Shown: positions 30,965 through 41,323, numbered from the stretch's first letter. The stretch: DNA of 45,482 nucleotides from an uncultured Candidatus Saccharimonas sp. (GCA_943353165.1 CALRAM010000001.1:1-45482); one strand, 5' to 3'. The notes: a model not told the origin generated them from the sequence alone. Numbers and translations: made by a program.

Positions 30965-31822
30965 ATGGAAACAAACTTTACAACTGAAGAGCTAGAATTA
31001 AAAGCAAACCAGATCAGACAAGACATAATAAAGATGCTAGTACATGCCGGTTCTGGGCATAGTGCAGGGCCATTGGGGCTGGCCGATATATTTACAGCTC
31101 TATATTTTAAAATACTAAAACACGATCCCAAAAAACCAAACTGGAGTCAGCGAGACATACTGTTGTTGAGTAATGGGCATTGCGTTCCAGTCAGGTACGC
31201 CGCCATGGCTAGAGCAGGATATTTTGAGGTGGACGAACTGTCTACTCTACGAAAAATCGGTAGCCGTCTGCAAGGGCACCCAGAAAGAAAAAGGCTCCCG
31301 GGCTTGGAGCACACAAGTGGGCCATTGGGTTGTGGTCTAAGCCAAGCTTGCGGCATGGCTCTGGCTATGAGGATGAACAAGGATTTTCATCGCTGGGTTT
31401 ATGTTGTTTTGGGGGATGGAGAATTAGACGAGGGTAATATTTGGGAAGCAGCAATGTTGGCAAAAAAGTACAAACTTAACAACGTTATAGCGATTATAGA
31501 CCGAAATAATATTCAGATAGACGGGCCTACAGAAATAGTTATGCCGCTAGAAGATTTAAAAGCCAAATGGGAAGCTTTTGGTTGGCACGTAATAGAAATA
31601 GACGGCAATAATGTAGAGGCAGTTATAGATGCCTGCTCTATGGGACGTGCAATTGTAGAAAAACCTGTCGTTATAATTGCACATACTATTCCTGGCAAGG
31701 GGGTAGATTTCATGGAGTATGATTTTCATTGGCACGGTTCGCCTCCTGATCACGATCAAGCCCAAAAAGCGCTGCGTCAACTCAGAACTCTAGGTGGAAA
31801 GATAAGGAGCGAACATGAATGA
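30965..31822 (+). CDS. tktA: Transketolase, N-terminal (thiamine-binding) subunit
   Basis: The 285-residue protein is the pyrophosphate-binding half of a split transketolase. It shows HAGSGHSAGPLGLADIFTAL, EHTSGPLGCGLSQACGMALA, and the thiamine diphosphate motif GDGELDEGNIWEAAMLAKKY followed by RNNIQIDG. It needs the next gene product to form an active site. The two genes overlap by 8 nt. Split transketolases are common in archaea and CPR bacteria. Confidence 0.94.
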   Translation: METNFTTEELELKANQIRQDIIKMLVHAGSGHSAGPLGLADIFTALYFKILKHDPKKPNWSQRDILLLSNGHCVPVRYAAMARAGYFEVDELSTLRKIGSRLQGHPERKRLPGLEHTSGPLGCGLSQACGMALAMRMNKDFHRWVYVVLGDGELDEGNIWEAAMLAKKYKLNNVIAIIDRNNIQIDGPTEIVMPLEDLKAKWEAFGWHVIEIDGNNVEAVIDACSMGRAIVEKPVVIIAHTIPGKGVDFMEYDFHWHGSPPDHDQAQKALRQLRTLGGKIRSEHE

Positions 31823-32789
31823 TTTACATCTAGTTCCCGACGTAATGTCTGATAAGTTGGTAGTGGAACCAATTCGCAAAGGCTTTGGCAAAGGTTTGGT
31901 AACAGCAGGAAAACTAAACGAACAGATAGTCGCCGCATGTGCAGACCTGACGGAATCTACCCAAATGCATTTATTTAGGGATGCATTTCCTGACAGGTAT
32001 ATAGAGATTGGCGTGGCTGAGCAAAATCTCGTAACAGTAGCCTCAGGCTTGGCTGCAATGGGAAAAATCCCTTTCGTGTCTAGTTATGCAGCCTTTAGCC
32101 CGGGCAGAAACTGGGAGCAAATCAGAACAACAATTTGCCTAAACGACCGACCTGTAAAAATTATCGGTTCACATGCAGGTATTTCAGTTGGACCAGATGG
32201 CGCAACGCACCAGATGCTAGAAGACATAGCACTGATGAGAGTCCTGCCAAATATGGTAGTATTGGCACCTTGTGATAGCTTAGAAGCCGAAAAGTTAACT
32301 ATACTGATGGCATCGGACAGTAGGCCCAATTATATGAGAGTTGCCAGAGAAGGTACGCCTATTATTACCACTACTAGTACGCCTATAGAATTAGGCAAGG
32401 CCTACACCTTTGTTTCTGGAGACGATATAACTATCATAGCAACGGGTACAATGACATATCAGGCCATGGTTGCTGCAAAGCTACTAGCAAAAGAAGGTAT
32501 ATCTGCTGAAGTTTTGCATGTACCAACTATAAAACCGTTGGATTCAGTGACGATCCTAAGTAGCGTGCACAAAACAAAAAGAGTTATAACTGTAGAGGAA
32601 GCTCAAATAAATGGCGGGCTAGGCGGAGCTATTTGCGAATTACTATCAGAAGAATATCCAGTCCCTGTAAAAAGAATTGGTATGAGAGATCATTTTGGAG
32701 AATCAGGAACAACCAACGAGCTTCTAGAAAAGTTTGGTTTAACGAGCAGGCATATTGCCATTGAAGCAGAAAAACTTATCAAAGAGTAA
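31815..32789 (+). CDS. tktB: Transketolase, C-terminal subunit
   Basis: The 324-residue partner supplies the pyrimidine-binding domain (IEIGVAEQNLVTVASGLA, with the catalytic Glu; FVSSYAAFSPGR) and the C-terminal domain (VEEAQINGGLGGAICELL, MRDHFGESGTTNELLEKFGL). With the upstream subunit it moves two-carbon units between sugar phosphates. Its ATG has a GGAGCG Shine-Dalgarno inside the end of the first gene. Confidence 0.94.
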   Translation: MNDLHLVPDVMSDKLVVEPIRKGFGKGLVTAGKLNEQIVAACADLTESTQMHLFRDAFPDRYIEIGVAEQNLVTVASGLAAMGKIPFVSSYAAFSPGRNWEQIRTTICLNDRPVKIIGSHAGISVGPDGATHQMLEDIALMRVLPNMVVLAPCDSLEAEKLTILMASDSRPNYMRVAREGTPIITTTSTPIELGKAYTFVSGDDITIIATGTMTYQAMVAAKLLAKEGISAEVLHVPTIKPLDSVTILSSVHKTKRVITVEEAQINGGLGGAICELLSEEYPVPVKRIGMRDHFGESGTTNELLEKFGLTSRHIAIEAEKLIKE

Positions 32790-32798
32790 ATAACTGCA

Positions 32799-33431
32799 TT
32801 ATCCGAATATGCGTTTACGTAGGGTCAAAGATCGTAGCAATACTACTGCCGTATGAAGAGCAAGTATTTCTAGGATAATCCCTAAAAAACCGTAATATAA
32901 AGAAGCTATATTAGGCCATCTGGTTATGCTGGTTCTGAATGCTTCGCCAACGTAGGGCAGCAAAGCTCCTATCAAGATATTTATGTATAGGAAAAAAAGA
33001 CATAGAGCGACGAACTGGAAACTAATTCGAGACAACATATTCAATAGTGGAGAATGTGTGTCGATATTTTTCGGGTGGATATATTTGGTTACTGCTAAAT
33101 CGTTACCTAACTCTTCGGAAAAATTTATAGCTAGCCATATCAGCACATAAACTCCAGCACCTACTAATGCCCAAAAAAATGATACCACTCCAAAACGGGA
33201 CGCGTCTTCACCAAATATTTTTACCAATAAATTATTTATAGAGTTCAAAGTTGCAGTAGTTAACTGAAAATCTTTTGGAAGGTATAGTACGCTTTTTAGA
33301 AATGGAGCATTACTAAGTGTCAATGTTATAAAACTAAGTCCTGTAAACATAACTAGCTCTGTACCCGACGGTAAAATCCAGTACAATAGATTCATAAATT
33401 GTTTTTTATAATCGCGAGTTTTTGGGGGCAT
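32799..33431 (-). CDS. Unknown four-helix membrane protein
   Basis: The 210-residue protein is not recognised. It has four predicted membrane segments (about 20-38, 83-102, 133-155 and 180-198) and a positively charged C-terminus (RSLTLRKRIFG). The first loop (about 40-80) is likely outside or in the cytoplasm and carries no known motif. The ATG at 33431 is preferred to 33437 because TATAAT then lies at an 8-nt distance. It is on the opposite strand to the carbon genes around it and ends 9 nt from tktB. Confidence 0.7.
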   Translation of the reverse strand: MPPKTRDYKKQFMNLLYWILPSGTELVMFTGLSFITLTLSNAPFLKSVLYLPKDFQLTTATLNSINNLLVKIFGEDASRFGVVSFFWALVGAGVYVLIWLAINFSEELGNDLAVTKYIHPKNIDTHSPLLNMLSRISFQFVALCLFFLYINILIGALLPYVGEAFRTSITRWPNIASLYYGFLGIILEILALHTAVVLLRSLTLRKRIFG

Positions 33432-33439
33432 ATGCATAT

Positions 33440-33445
33440 ATTATA
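33440..33445 (-). promoter_or_regulatory. -10 box for the unknown membrane protein
   Basis: On the minus strand TATAAT ends 8 nt before the ATG at 33431, with no Shine-Dalgarno between. Confidence 0.55.
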
Positions 33446-33481
33446 TGCTATGATTGTAACCATAAGCAACGGTAAAAAATT

Positions 33482-34393
33482 ATGGCTCAAACACTACGTC
33501 AAATTCGACAAAACTGCACTTTAGCACGCGAGGCGATGGCCCGTGCAAGATCTGAAGGTTTTGCTCTGGGCGCATTTAATCTAGACAATCAGGACGTATT
33601 AAAAGCAGTGGCACAGGCGGCTGTCAAAAAAAATGCTCCAGTGCTAGTAGAGGTTAGTCAGGGTGAGGTAGATTCATTGGGGCTAGACAACATACGCGAC
33701 ATGGTTGATAACTACAAAGCGTATTATAAAATTGAAATGTATATCAATTTGGATCATTCACCATCTGTTGATTCTGCCATAGCAGGCATAGAGGCTGGCT
33801 ATGAATTTATCCATATAGACGTTTCGCAAGCAAATCATGACGCAACAGAACAAGACATAATAAACCAGACCAGCCAAGTAGTGGCTTATGCTCGTTTAAC
33901 GGGCGCTTTGGTGGAGAGCGAACCGCATTATTTTGGTGGAGGATCAAACGTTTTTACAACAGCTATTGACTACGAAGAAATTAAGAAAACATTCAGCACG
34001 CCAGAAGCTTCAAAGTCTTTTGTGGATGCTACGGGAATAGACACATACGCTGCGGCAATCGGAAATTTGCACGGACAATATCCGGTTCCAAAAATGTTAG
34101 ATTTAGAATTATTGAAACAAATTAGGGATTCTATTACATGCAATATCAGCCTTCACGGGGGTAGTGGTACCCCAGGGCATTATTTTGTTGATGCAGTAGA
34201 GATTGGTGTCAGCAAGGTTAATATCAATACAGATATGAGGGTTGCCTACCGCAAAACACTAGAAAAAGTGTTGGCTGAAAACCCGACAGAGTTTGCTGTC
34301 ATAAAGCTTATGGACAAAGTTACAGCTGCTGTTCAAGCCGTAGTCGAGGAAAAGCTAGATATGTTCAATTCAGCCGGAAAGGCCAAGGTTTAG
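33482..34393 (+). CDS. fba: Class II fructose-bisphosphate aldolase
   Basis: The 303-residue zinc enzyme splits fructose 1,6-bisphosphate to two triose phosphates. It has INLDHSPSVD (zinc His), the late ISLHGGSGTPGHYF (zinc His and phosphate loop), and KVNINTDMRVAYRKTL. GNLHGQYP gives another metal-site His. It starts the second part of the carbon block, 45 nt after the promoter region of the divergent membrane gene. No strong Shine-Dalgarno is seen. Confidence 0.93.
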   Translation: MAQTLRQIRQNCTLAREAMARARSEGFALGAFNLDNQDVLKAVAQAAVKKNAPVLVEVSQGEVDSLGLDNIRDMVDNYKAYYKIEMYINLDHSPSVDSAIAGIEAGYEFIHIDVSQANHDATEQDIINQTSQVVAYARLTGALVESEPHYFGGGSNVFTTAIDYEEIKKTFSTPEASKSFVDATGIDTYAAAIGNLHGQYPVPKMLDLELLKQIRDSITCNISLHGGSGTPGHYFVDAVEIGVSKVNINTDMRVAYRKTLEKVLAENPTEFAVIKLMDKVTAAVQAVVEEKLDMFNSAGKAKV

Positions 34394-34458
34394 TAATTTA
34401 GGTGTTTTTGTACTATTTGTGCCACAATAAACTATAGCGGTATTAAGAAAGAGGTGGG

Positions 34459-35469
34459 ATGAGTCAAGATCAGGAAAAATTTGATGTAATCAGTGTAGGT
34501 GACATAGTAACTGACGCATTTATAAAACTATTGGATGATCAGGCACATGTTTCCAAGAACGAAGACGGCAAGTGGTTATCAATGCCTTTTGGACAAAAGA
34601 TACCATTCGATCATGCAGTTATCATAGAAGCAGTAGGCAATGCTCCAAATGCAGCAGTCAGTTTTGCTAGATTAGGCTTAAATAGCGGATTAATAGCTAA
34701 TGTTGGCGGCGATATGCACGGTCGGGATATGATAACTGCTTTGCACGGCAACAAGGTTGATAGCCGTTATGTCCACATAAATCCAAAACAAAATAGCAAT
34801 TATCATTACGTTCTTTGGTACAAGGAAGAACGTACCATTCTGATAAAACATGAAGAATATGATTATCATTGGCCGCATTTAAGACCAAAGGAAATACCCA
34901 AATGGATATACTTTAGTTCTATAAGCAAAAACGCCCTCGAAATGCATGACGATATAGCCGAATGGCTACTAAAAAACCCAGAAGTTAATTTGGCTTTTCA
35001 GCCAGGAACTTTTCAGATAGAAGCAGGAACTGAAAGATTAAAAAAACTTTATGAGGTTACGAAAGTTTTGATACTTAACCGCGAAGAAGCTGTAAAACTA
35101 TCTAAAGGCAGCTACGATAATATAAATGAATTGTTCGACAAACTTCATCGCCTAGGTCCAAAAGTTGTAGTCATAACAGACGGACCAGATGGTGCTTATG
35201 CTAGTGATGGGCAGGATAGATTCAAGATGCCTCCATATCCTGACCCAAAACCCCCTCTGGAGCGTACTGGAGCGGGAGACGCCTTCTCTGCGGCTTTTGT
35301 AGCAGCATTGATAAAAGGTAGCAATATAGAAGGTGCCCTGCAATGGGCCCCAATAAACTCTATGAGCGTAGTTCAAAAAGTTGGTGCACAGGAAGGACTT
35401 CTCAGCGAGTCACAGCTGAGTGCCTATCTAGAGAGGGCACCTAAATGGTACAAACCAGAAAAATTTTGA
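34459..35469 (+). CDS. PfkB family sugar kinase
   Basis: The 336-residue ribokinase-fold enzyme shows GNAPNAAVSFARLGLNSGLIANVGGD (substrate region) and the catalytic motif RTGAGDAFSAAFVAAL near 272-287, with Asp as base. Family members phosphorylate sugars, nucleosides or fructose 6-phosphate. Its place next to fba and in a block otherwise lacking a phosphofructokinase makes a 6-phosphofructokinase role attractive, but other sugars fit too. The start has a strong GAGGTGGG Shine-Dalgarno. Confidence 0.88.
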   Translation: MSQDQEKFDVISVGDIVTDAFIKLLDDQAHVSKNEDGKWLSMPFGQKIPFDHAVIIEAVGNAPNAAVSFARLGLNSGLIANVGGDMHGRDMITALHGNKVDSRYVHINPKQNSNYHYVLWYKEERTILIKHEEYDYHWPHLRPKEIPKWIYFSSISKNALEMHDDIAEWLLKNPEVNLAFQPGTFQIEAGTERLKKLYEVTKVLILNREEAVKLSKGSYDNINELFDKLHRLGPKVVVITDGPDGAYASDGQDRFKMPPYPDPKPPLERTGAGDAFSAAFVAALIKGSNIEGALQWAPINSMSVVQKVGAQEGLLSESQLSAYLERAPKWYKPEKF

Positions 35470-35544
35470 GCTTAATAAAAGGTTGCAACAAAAAGCATTA
35501 GCAGGTACATTTATGGCCTACAAAGTGCTATGCTTATAAGGAAT

Positions 35545-36798
35545 ATGTCCAAAATAATATCTGAACTTTTAGGAGAAGCCAAGGCAGACTATGCTGCCAA
35601 AATATTAAAAATGGAGAATATAATCGGGAAAGACAGCTTAGATATCAGGCTAGGTGCCGATATAATAGGTAAAATTAACATTAAAATACGAGCTCTGGGA
35701 CTAAATAGTACAGATTCTAGCGGCCCAGAAATTTACTTTTCGCTAATGTCGACTGTCCGAATGCATGACGATTTTCTGATGAGACATTTAGGCGAAAACA
35801 GCAACACCGATACTAGCACACTGTTGTCCAAAATTGTGATCTTGGTTAAAAAAATTCGAATGCCTCGAAATGTTTGGGTCATAAAACATAGCGCAGCCAA
35901 AAAATTATTAAAAAACCAGCCACCAAAACATTTGATGAAGTTATTGGGCTACAGGTCATTAGAATCGTTACTAAAAAGGGAATCTATGGGACTGGTTTTT
36001 GCTGGCATACAGTTCGCCGAGTCTGCTGCTTGGCATAAGAAATTTAAACAAAGCTATAGTTTATTGCAGCCATCTGATTTTGAATCCAGAAAAATAGATA
36101 TTAGCTATGCAGGTAATGCTAGGTGGCAAAAAGCAACTGCCGAATTTGTAAAATCTACCCGAAATAATATTATCAGCTCCAAGGAAATGGGTTCAATTGT
36201 TGTGCTACCTTTGCCTGCTACTAAGCTTCGGGGGTTGACTATATACACTCTTACTCTTTTAATCCAAACTGTCACCGAACTCCGAACTTTTAGTTCTTTT
36301 ATAAAACTACGACAAGTCCAGCCAAATTTTGGCGATATTGTCAAAAGTGCAGTTTTGTCTGATGAATTAGGCGGGTTATCAAATGGCGGCTCAGAATTGC
36401 ATTGGCGGATAATTCAGCGACATTTCGGAGCTATTTCTAATTTGGCACACCCTGATGTTTTTGAGCCCCACTTGCAACCAGAAGATTTACAGTGGCGTAA
36501 GGCTGAAAATATATTGATAAACATTGAGCCTGCCCTACAATTTTGGGAAAATATGGATTATGTAGGTTTAATTAAAGACGGGCAGACAGTTAGTTTTAAT
36601 ATTTTAGATGCCGCTACAAACTATATAAACGACAGGACTTATGGCAACCAGGTTTATGGTCATATGCAGGCGTCTTTGCGAAACGAACTTTATTCTCAGT
36701 ATTATAGTCATCCAATTCTAGAGTCTAGAATGTTATTAAGTTTAGAAAACGAGATGTCGGGTGATAATAATAATTTTTATAGATTGGTCACTGCATGA
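35545..36798 (+). CDS. Unknown conserved-looking protein, 417 residues
   Basis: I recognise no family. The protein looks mostly helical and soluble, with a basic middle (PRNVWVIKHSAAKKLLKNQ) and many aromatic residues toward the end (ALQFWENMDYVGLI, YGNQVYGHMQ, ELYSQYYSHP). There is no signal peptide, obvious catalytic motif or cysteine cluster. ATG 35545 is preferred over 35530 because TATGCT lies 10 nt upstream of it. It overlaps the following LOG-like gene by 4 nt (ATGA), so both act from one mRNA. Confidence 0.7.
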   Translation: MSKIISELLGEAKADYAAKILKMENIIGKDSLDIRLGADIIGKINIKIRALGLNSTDSSGPEIYFSLMSTVRMHDDFLMRHLGENSNTDTSTLLSKIVILVKKIRMPRNVWVIKHSAAKKLLKNQPPKHLMKLLGYRSLESLLKRESMGLVFAGIQFAESAAWHKKFKQSYSLLQPSDFESRKIDISYAGNARWQKATAEFVKSTRNNIISSKEMGSIVVLPLPATKLRGLTIYTLTLLIQTVTELRTFSSFIKLRQVQPNFGDIVKSAVLSDELGGLSNGGSELHWRIIQRHFGAISNLAHPDVFEPHLQPEDLQWRKAENILINIEPALQFWENMDYVGLIKDGQTVSFNILDAATNYINDRTYGNQVYGHMQASLRNELYSQYYSHPILESRMLLSLENEMSGDNNNFYRLVTA

Positions 36799-37460
36799 GC
36801 TATTTATTTAAACAGAAAGTAAATGAAAAAGAAGAAAACGAAGAAAACGAACTTCGTTTTACTATCTGCGTTTCTGGTGCTGCTGGCGGAGACACAGTAG
36901 AGGAATCTGATGATTTGGCAGAAGAACTGGGAAAAGCTATCGCAGAAAGTGGCCACATTCTGACGACTGGCGCAACTGTAGGGTTGCCATTGTACGCTGC
37001 TAAAGGCGCTACTTTGGCTGGCGGCATGAGCATAGGTTTTTCGCCAGCTGGTAGTCTGAGGGAACATCTTCGAAAGTACAGATTACCTTATGAAAATTTT
37101 GATTTCATAAATTTTACTGGGTTAAACTATGTTGGTCGTGATCTGTATTTAGTGCAGTCAAGTGATGCCGTCATTACTGTAGGAGGTCGTTTTGGAAGTT
37201 TGCATGAGTTTACTTCTGCACTAGAATCGCACAAACCTTGCGGTGTTCTGTTAGGGTCAGGAGGAACTGCCGATATCATACCAATGCTTATAGAAACTTT
37301 AGATCCGTCGTTCCAAAAATACGTTGTTTATAGTACCGATCCGACTGAGCTAGTCGAAAAGGTTTGTAAAATATTAGACGAAGAATACCAGGACATAAAA
37401 AAGCAATATAAAACTGGAGACAACTTTTGGTTTTCAGAAAGGGGCAAAAAAAGAGGCTAA
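36795..37460 (+). CDS. LOG/SLOG family Rossmann protein
   Basis: The 221-residue protein has a Rossmann-like fold of the LOG/TIGR00725 group: ICVSGAAGGDT near 24, LTTGATVGLPLYAAKGA, and VITVGGRFGSLHEFTSALE, where LOG enzymes have PGGxGTxxE. Classical LOG proteins release cytokinin bases from nucleotides; SLOG relatives bind or hydrolyse nucleotides, some in stress or defence pathways. The altered motif (GGRFGSLHE keeps the Glu) leaves activity open. It is co-translated with the unknown 417-residue protein, the best hint to that protein's role. Confidence 0.8.
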   Translation: MSYLFKQKVNEKEENEENELRFTICVSGAAGGDTVEESDDLAEELGKAIAESGHILTTGATVGLPLYAAKGATLAGGMSIGFSPAGSLREHLRKYRLPYENFDFINFTGLNYVGRDLYLVQSSDAVITVGGRFGSLHEFTSALESHKPCGVLLGSGGTADIIPMLIETLDPSFQKYVVYSTDPTELVEKVCKILDEEYQDIKKQYKTGDNFWFSERGKKRG

Positions 37461-37510
37461 TACATCTATAAATATAGTACAATGGTTATGTTATTTAAAG
37501 AAAGAAGTAA

Positions 37511-38188
37511 ATGAAAATTATAAAAGACGAAGAAGGTTTCAGTGTTATAGAGACAGTAATTGTGGTCGTTGTAGTTGCAGCACTTATATTTGCTGGTTGG
37601 TATGTTTACAATTCAAATAAAGTATCTAAAAACAAAGATACTCCTATGAAAGTCCAAAATTTAAAGAAACCTGCTGACAAAACAGAGGCTAAATCTACAG
37701 ATCTAGCTAGTAGCTGGTTATTATACAAACCGCCAGGTAGCGAATACGAGATTAGAATTCCTGACGGATGGAAACTAGAAAGATATCAATCCAGTTCGTC
37801 GGTATATTCTCTAGACAGTAGCGACATAAGCTATATCAAGGGAACTACTGCGACTGTAACTGAAGTTCAAGGTGGCAAAGATTTTAGTACAGTCTCCTTT
37901 TCACTTAGTATAGATAAAAACACTGAGCTACCCAATACAGATGCTATTTCCAAAGGAGTAAAACAGACTAGTCTGACTACCACGCAAGGCCTAGTTTTAG
38001 ACAAGTATTATTTTCTGACTACCACAGAGCCAGATATTATGGGACCACCAAAAGGCACAAAGCTTTATACTTATAGGGTAACCAAGGGTAATTACTCGAT
38101 TACTGTAAATCATGATGTTTTAGATATGCAAACGGATGATCTGACCTACCTAGAAAAGTCGATACAAACTATCAAATTCCTTAACTAG
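37511..38188 (+). CDS. Type IV pilin-like (pseudopilin) protein
   Basis: The 225-residue protein begins with a short charged leader and GFSVIETVIVVVVVAALIFAGWYVYN, which has the prepilin cleavage Gly, the Glu at +5 of the mature form and the long hydrophobic helix of type IV pilins. The rest (about 60-225) is an extracytoplasmic domain with beta-strand character and no known motif. Saccharibacteria use type IV pili for host contact, but no pilus assembly genes are nearby. It may be a minor pilin or a simply membrane-anchored protein. Confidence 0.72.
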   Translation: MKIIKDEEGFSVIETVIVVVVVAALIFAGWYVYNSNKVSKNKDTPMKVQNLKKPADKTEAKSTDLASSWLLYKPPGSEYEIRIPDGWKLERYQSSSSVYSLDSSDISYIKGTTATVTEVQGGKDFSTVSFSLSIDKNTELPNTDAISKGVKQTSLTTTQGLVLDKYYFLTTTEPDIMGPPKGTKLYTYRVTKGNYSITVNHDVLDMQTDDLTYLEKSIQTIKFLN

Positions 38189-38263
38189 ACAAATGTCTAA
38201 CAAATGTTTCTAAGTTTATTGCGTATTTATTAATTTAAATACAGTTAATTAGCGTTGCGTTGT

Positions 38264-38269
38264 TACAAT
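38264..38269 (+). promoter_or_regulatory. -10 box for uvrB
   Basis: TACAAT lies 6 nt before the ATG at 38276. It falls inside the longer TTG-started frame from 38255, which argues for the downstream start. Confidence 0.55.
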
Positions 38270-38275
38270 AGGAAT

Positions 38276-40243
38276 ATGAATAAGTTTCAGATAAAAAGTA
38301 TTTTTGATCCAACTGGTGACCAACCAGAAGCTATAGAGAAAATTACAAAAAATTTGTTGGCAGGTGTTAAGGAACAAACGCTATTGGGAGTTACTGGTTC
38401 TGGAAAAACATTTACTATGGCGAATGTTATAGAAAAGGTTCAAAAACCAACATTAATTCTTAGCCATAACAAGACATTAGCTGCCCAGCTATATAATGAA
38501 TTCAAGCATTTCTTTCCAAATAATGCGGTTCACTATTTTGTGAGTTATTTTGATTATTATCAACCCGAAGCTTACATCGCTAGGAGTGATACATTTATAG
38601 AAAAAGATAGCCAGATAAACGAGGAAATAGATAGGATGAGGCATGCTGCTACGGATGCTTTATTGACTCGAAAAGATGTAATCATAATTGCTAGTGTTAG
38701 TTGCATATACGGTATAGGCTCAGTAGAAGACTATGGAAACCTAGCACTCAAAGTTAAAAAAGGCGAGAGGAGGGTTCGCGACAAGCTTCTAAGGCAATTA
38801 ACCGACATACAGTACCAGCGAAACGATATAGATTTTCATCGTGGAGTATTTAGGGTAAGAGGCGATGTTGTAGATATATTTCCTGCTAGCGAAGAAGTGT
38901 CTTATCGTTTAGAGTTTTTTGGAGACGAAATAGAGCGTATCACAAAGCTAGACCCTTTGACTGGAGAGGTGCTGGATAATATGGAAACATTGACAGTCTT
39001 TCCGAGTAGTCATTATGTTACGCCGGAAAACAAGCTCAAACAAGCACTTGGAAACATTCAAACTGAAGTAGATATTCGTGTAAAACAATTTAAAAAATCA
39101 AACAAATTAATCGAAGCTCAACGAATACTGCAAAGAACAAACTTTGATATGGAAATGATGCAAGAAACCGGGTTCGTAAAAGGTATAGAAAACTATAGCC
39201 GTTATTTAACAAACCGAGAAATTGGGGAACAGCCAGCAACATTACTGGATTACTTTCCAGATGACTTTCTGATGTTTATAGACGAGTCCCATATGACTCT
39301 GCCACAAGTTAGAGGTATGTATAACGGCGACCGAGCAAGAAAAGAAGTATTGGTAGAGCATGGGTTTAGGTTGCCTAGCGCTTTAGATAATCGTCCTTTA
39401 ACATTTATGGAGTTTCAAAAGCACATAAATAAAGTAGTTTATGTTAGCGCCACTCCGGCAGATTATGAACTGACTCGTAGTAAAGAAATTGTCTCTCAGG
39501 TTATTAGGCCTACTGGGCTAGTTGATCCTGTTATTGAAATAAGACCTGTAGATGGCCAAGTTGATGATTTGATATCGGAGATTAGGACTACAGTTTTAAA
39601 AAAACAACGTGTTTTAGTAACTACTCTGACCAAACGAATGTCTGAAGATCTGACAGATTACCTTAAAGAACTTGGCATAAAGGTTACTTATTTGCATAGC
39701 GATGTAGACACGTTGGACAGAACAGATATACTGCGAGATTTGAGATTAGGCGTCTACGATGTCGTAGTTGGAATAAATTTACTAAGGGAAGGCTTGGATT
39801 TGCCAGAAGTAAGTTTAGTAGCGATACTGGACGCTGATAAAGAGGGTTTTTTGCGTAGCCAACAAGCGCTGACTCAGACAGTAGGCAGGGCTGCCCGACA
39901 TATAGAAGGCAGGGTTATAATGTATGCCAACACTGTCACAGGCAGTATGAAGCGTACTATTGAAGAAACAGACCGTCGAAGATCCATACAGAAAACGCAC
40001 AATAAGAAACACGGCATAATCCCGACAGGTATTAGTAAGTCAGTCCAAAAAGGCATGAAACCAGAATTGCCGTATGAAGCAAAGAACGCCAGGCTGAACT
40101 TGAATAAAATACCAAAAGACGAGTATGGTCATTTGATAAAAGACCTAACAGGCCAGATGGAGTTAGCTTCAGCCAATCTACAATATGAAAATGCTGCTGA
40201 ACTTAGAGATATTATAGAAGATATAAAAAAGAAACTAACCTAG
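38276..40243 (+). CDS. uvrB: Excinuclease ABC subunit B
   Basis: The 655-residue nucleotide-excision-repair helicase has Walker [15 protein letters not shown], the beta-hairpin region [25 protein letters not shown], helicase motif [22 protein letters not shown], the motif [39 protein letters not shown], and a C-terminal UVR motif ([17 protein letters not shown]). It loads onto damage with UvrA and hands over to UvrC. Its last 9 nt overlap the convergent hydrolase gene. Confidence 0.97.
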   Translation: MNKFQIKSIFDPTGDQPEAIEKITKNLLAGVKEQTLLGVTGSGKTFTMANVIEKVQKPTLILSHNKTLAAQLYNEFKHFFPNNAVHYFVSYFDYYQPEAYIARSDTFIEKDSQINEEIDRMRHAATDALLTRKDVIIIASVSCIYGIGSVEDYGNLALKVKKGERRVRDKLLRQLTDIQYQRNDIDFHRGVFRVRGDVVDIFPASEEVSYRLEFFGDEIERITKLDPLTGEVLDNMETLTVFPSSHYVTPENKLKQALGNIQTEVDIRVKQFKKSNKLIEAQRILQRTNFDMEMMQETGFVKGIENYSRYLTNREIGEQPATLLDYFPDDFLMFIDESHMTLPQVRGMYNGDRARKEVLVEHGFRLPSALDNRPLTFMEFQKHINKVVYVSATPADYELTRSKEIVSQVIRPTGLVDPVIEIRPVDGQVDDLISEIRTTVLKKQRVLVTTLTKRMSEDLTDYLKELGIKVTYLHSDVDTLDRTDILRDLRLGVYDVVVGINLLREGLDLPEVSLVAILDADKEGFLRSQQALTQTVGRAARHIEGRVIMYANTVTGSMKRTIEETDRRRSIQKTHNKKHGIIPTGISKSVQKGMKPELPYEAKNARLNLNKIPKDEYGHLIKDLTGQMELASANLQYENAAELRDIIEDIKKKLT

Positions 40244-41230
40244 GTGTACTGTGGTGAAGTCTATATCGCTAGACTTCGTTCCTGCTTCTAGTTGATCTCG
40301 CAAAGCTGCCATCCTGCCCAGCTGTCTATTTCTAGTGTCTGGCCGGAGTAGCGACAAATGCCCTCCCGACTGTTCCTCTATAACTATTCCTCGTTTGTTT
40401 TCCAACAGTTGTCTGTATTTGTTTCTGTGATTGGCTATACTGCTTTTAAAAAATCTGATATGCATCATAGTATCGTCGGGCATGCCAGACGCTAATGCCC
40501 CAGCCTCTCCGCTTAGTAGTGGCAGTCCTGTTCGAGTCAGCTGTAATACTCCGTTTATACTAAGATCCAATGTTTTAGTATAAGTTGCAAATTCTGCACC
40601 GCTCAGGAGTATGTGACCCATTTGTTTGGTTGCGCAAACTATCTCATTTGGTAGCCCTAATACGGAATCAAGCACAGCCTTGGGGCTAGTAAAATTTATT
40701 TTTTCTGCATAGCAAGGATCGGTAATATCATAATAAACTCCGTGCCTATTATGTCGGTAATTGGATTGGCTGATACCAAAAGCAGTCATAGCGCCGCGAG
40801 ATTCACCTGTTATTATTACTTTTCTAGGTTCATGGTCTCCTTTTTCATCAAGTTTATTTAAAATAGTTTGAAAATTATGAACTGTATGAGACAAAGGTAA
40901 AGATGTACCAATTTCTGGACCAATTACGGCTACCCTGTAACCCAGTTCCATCAGTTTAGACGCTTCTAGTTTTGGCCTACCTTTTACTTGGGCGGCTAAA
41001 GGCGTGTTGTTTGCAGCTAGTATATCTACAGATAACTTTTTTGGATGCCCAATCATTACGTCATACTCGGTGCCATCATCCATGCGCCATCGGTCCAGCC
41101 ATAAAGTTCCACTATCAATGTGGTCGATTTCTGTCGGACGAACATGTGTATTTTCCACCATAGTAAAATACTCTGGTATTTGTGGTATCTGTTCAGAGTA
41201 TTCTTTGTTGTATGAATCTACTTCGTTCAT
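40235..41230 (-). CDS. Alpha/beta hydrolase-like protein
   Basis: The 331-residue protein has a nucleophile elbow [15 protein letters not shown] (Ser144) and a late SGGHLSLL that could hold the catalytic His, both typical of alpha/beta hydrolases; a candidate Asp lies in [14 protein letters not shown]. The N-terminal 60 residues are unusual. It lacks a signal peptide, so it is intracellular. Substrate unknown. Its start follows a weak GATAAG/AAGG region rather than the short spacing seen elsewhere. It converges on uvrB with a 9-nt overlap. Confidence 0.72.
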   Translation of the reverse strand: MNEVDSYNKEYSEQIPQIPEYFTMVENTHVRPTEIDHIDSGTLWLDRWRMDDGTEYDVMIGHPKKLSVDILAANNTPLAAQVKGRPKLEASKLMELGYRVAVIGPEIGTSLPLSHTVHNFQTILNKLDEKGDHEPRKVIITGESRGAMTAFGISQSNYRHNRHGVYYDITDPCYAEKINFTSPKAVLDSVLGLPNEIVCATKQMGHILLSGAEFATYTKTLDLSINGVLQLTRTGLPLLSGEAGALASGMPDDTMMHIRFFKSSIANHRNKYRQLLENKRGIVIEEQSGGHLSLLRPDTRNRQLGRMAALRDQLEAGTKSSDIDFTTVHLG

Positions 41231-41309
41231 GATGTTTTGCCTTATCGTGCTTATACCTATCCTGCTCCAAGTTTGATTTATTGTAAAGACAATAGCTAGT
41301 GGTATCTGT

Positions 41310-41315
41310 TATAAT
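41310..41315 (+). promoter_or_regulatory. -10 box of the gatCAB operon
   Basis: TATAAT lies 8 nt before the ATG at 41324, with no Shine-Dalgarno. Confidence 0.6.
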
Positions 41316-41323
41316 TTGATGAA

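Noticed and set aside
30965-32789. A frameshifted single transketolase gene
   Set aside because: Both halves begin and end at domain borders, overlap by 8 nt and the second has its own Shine-Dalgarno; split transketolase is a known arrangement.
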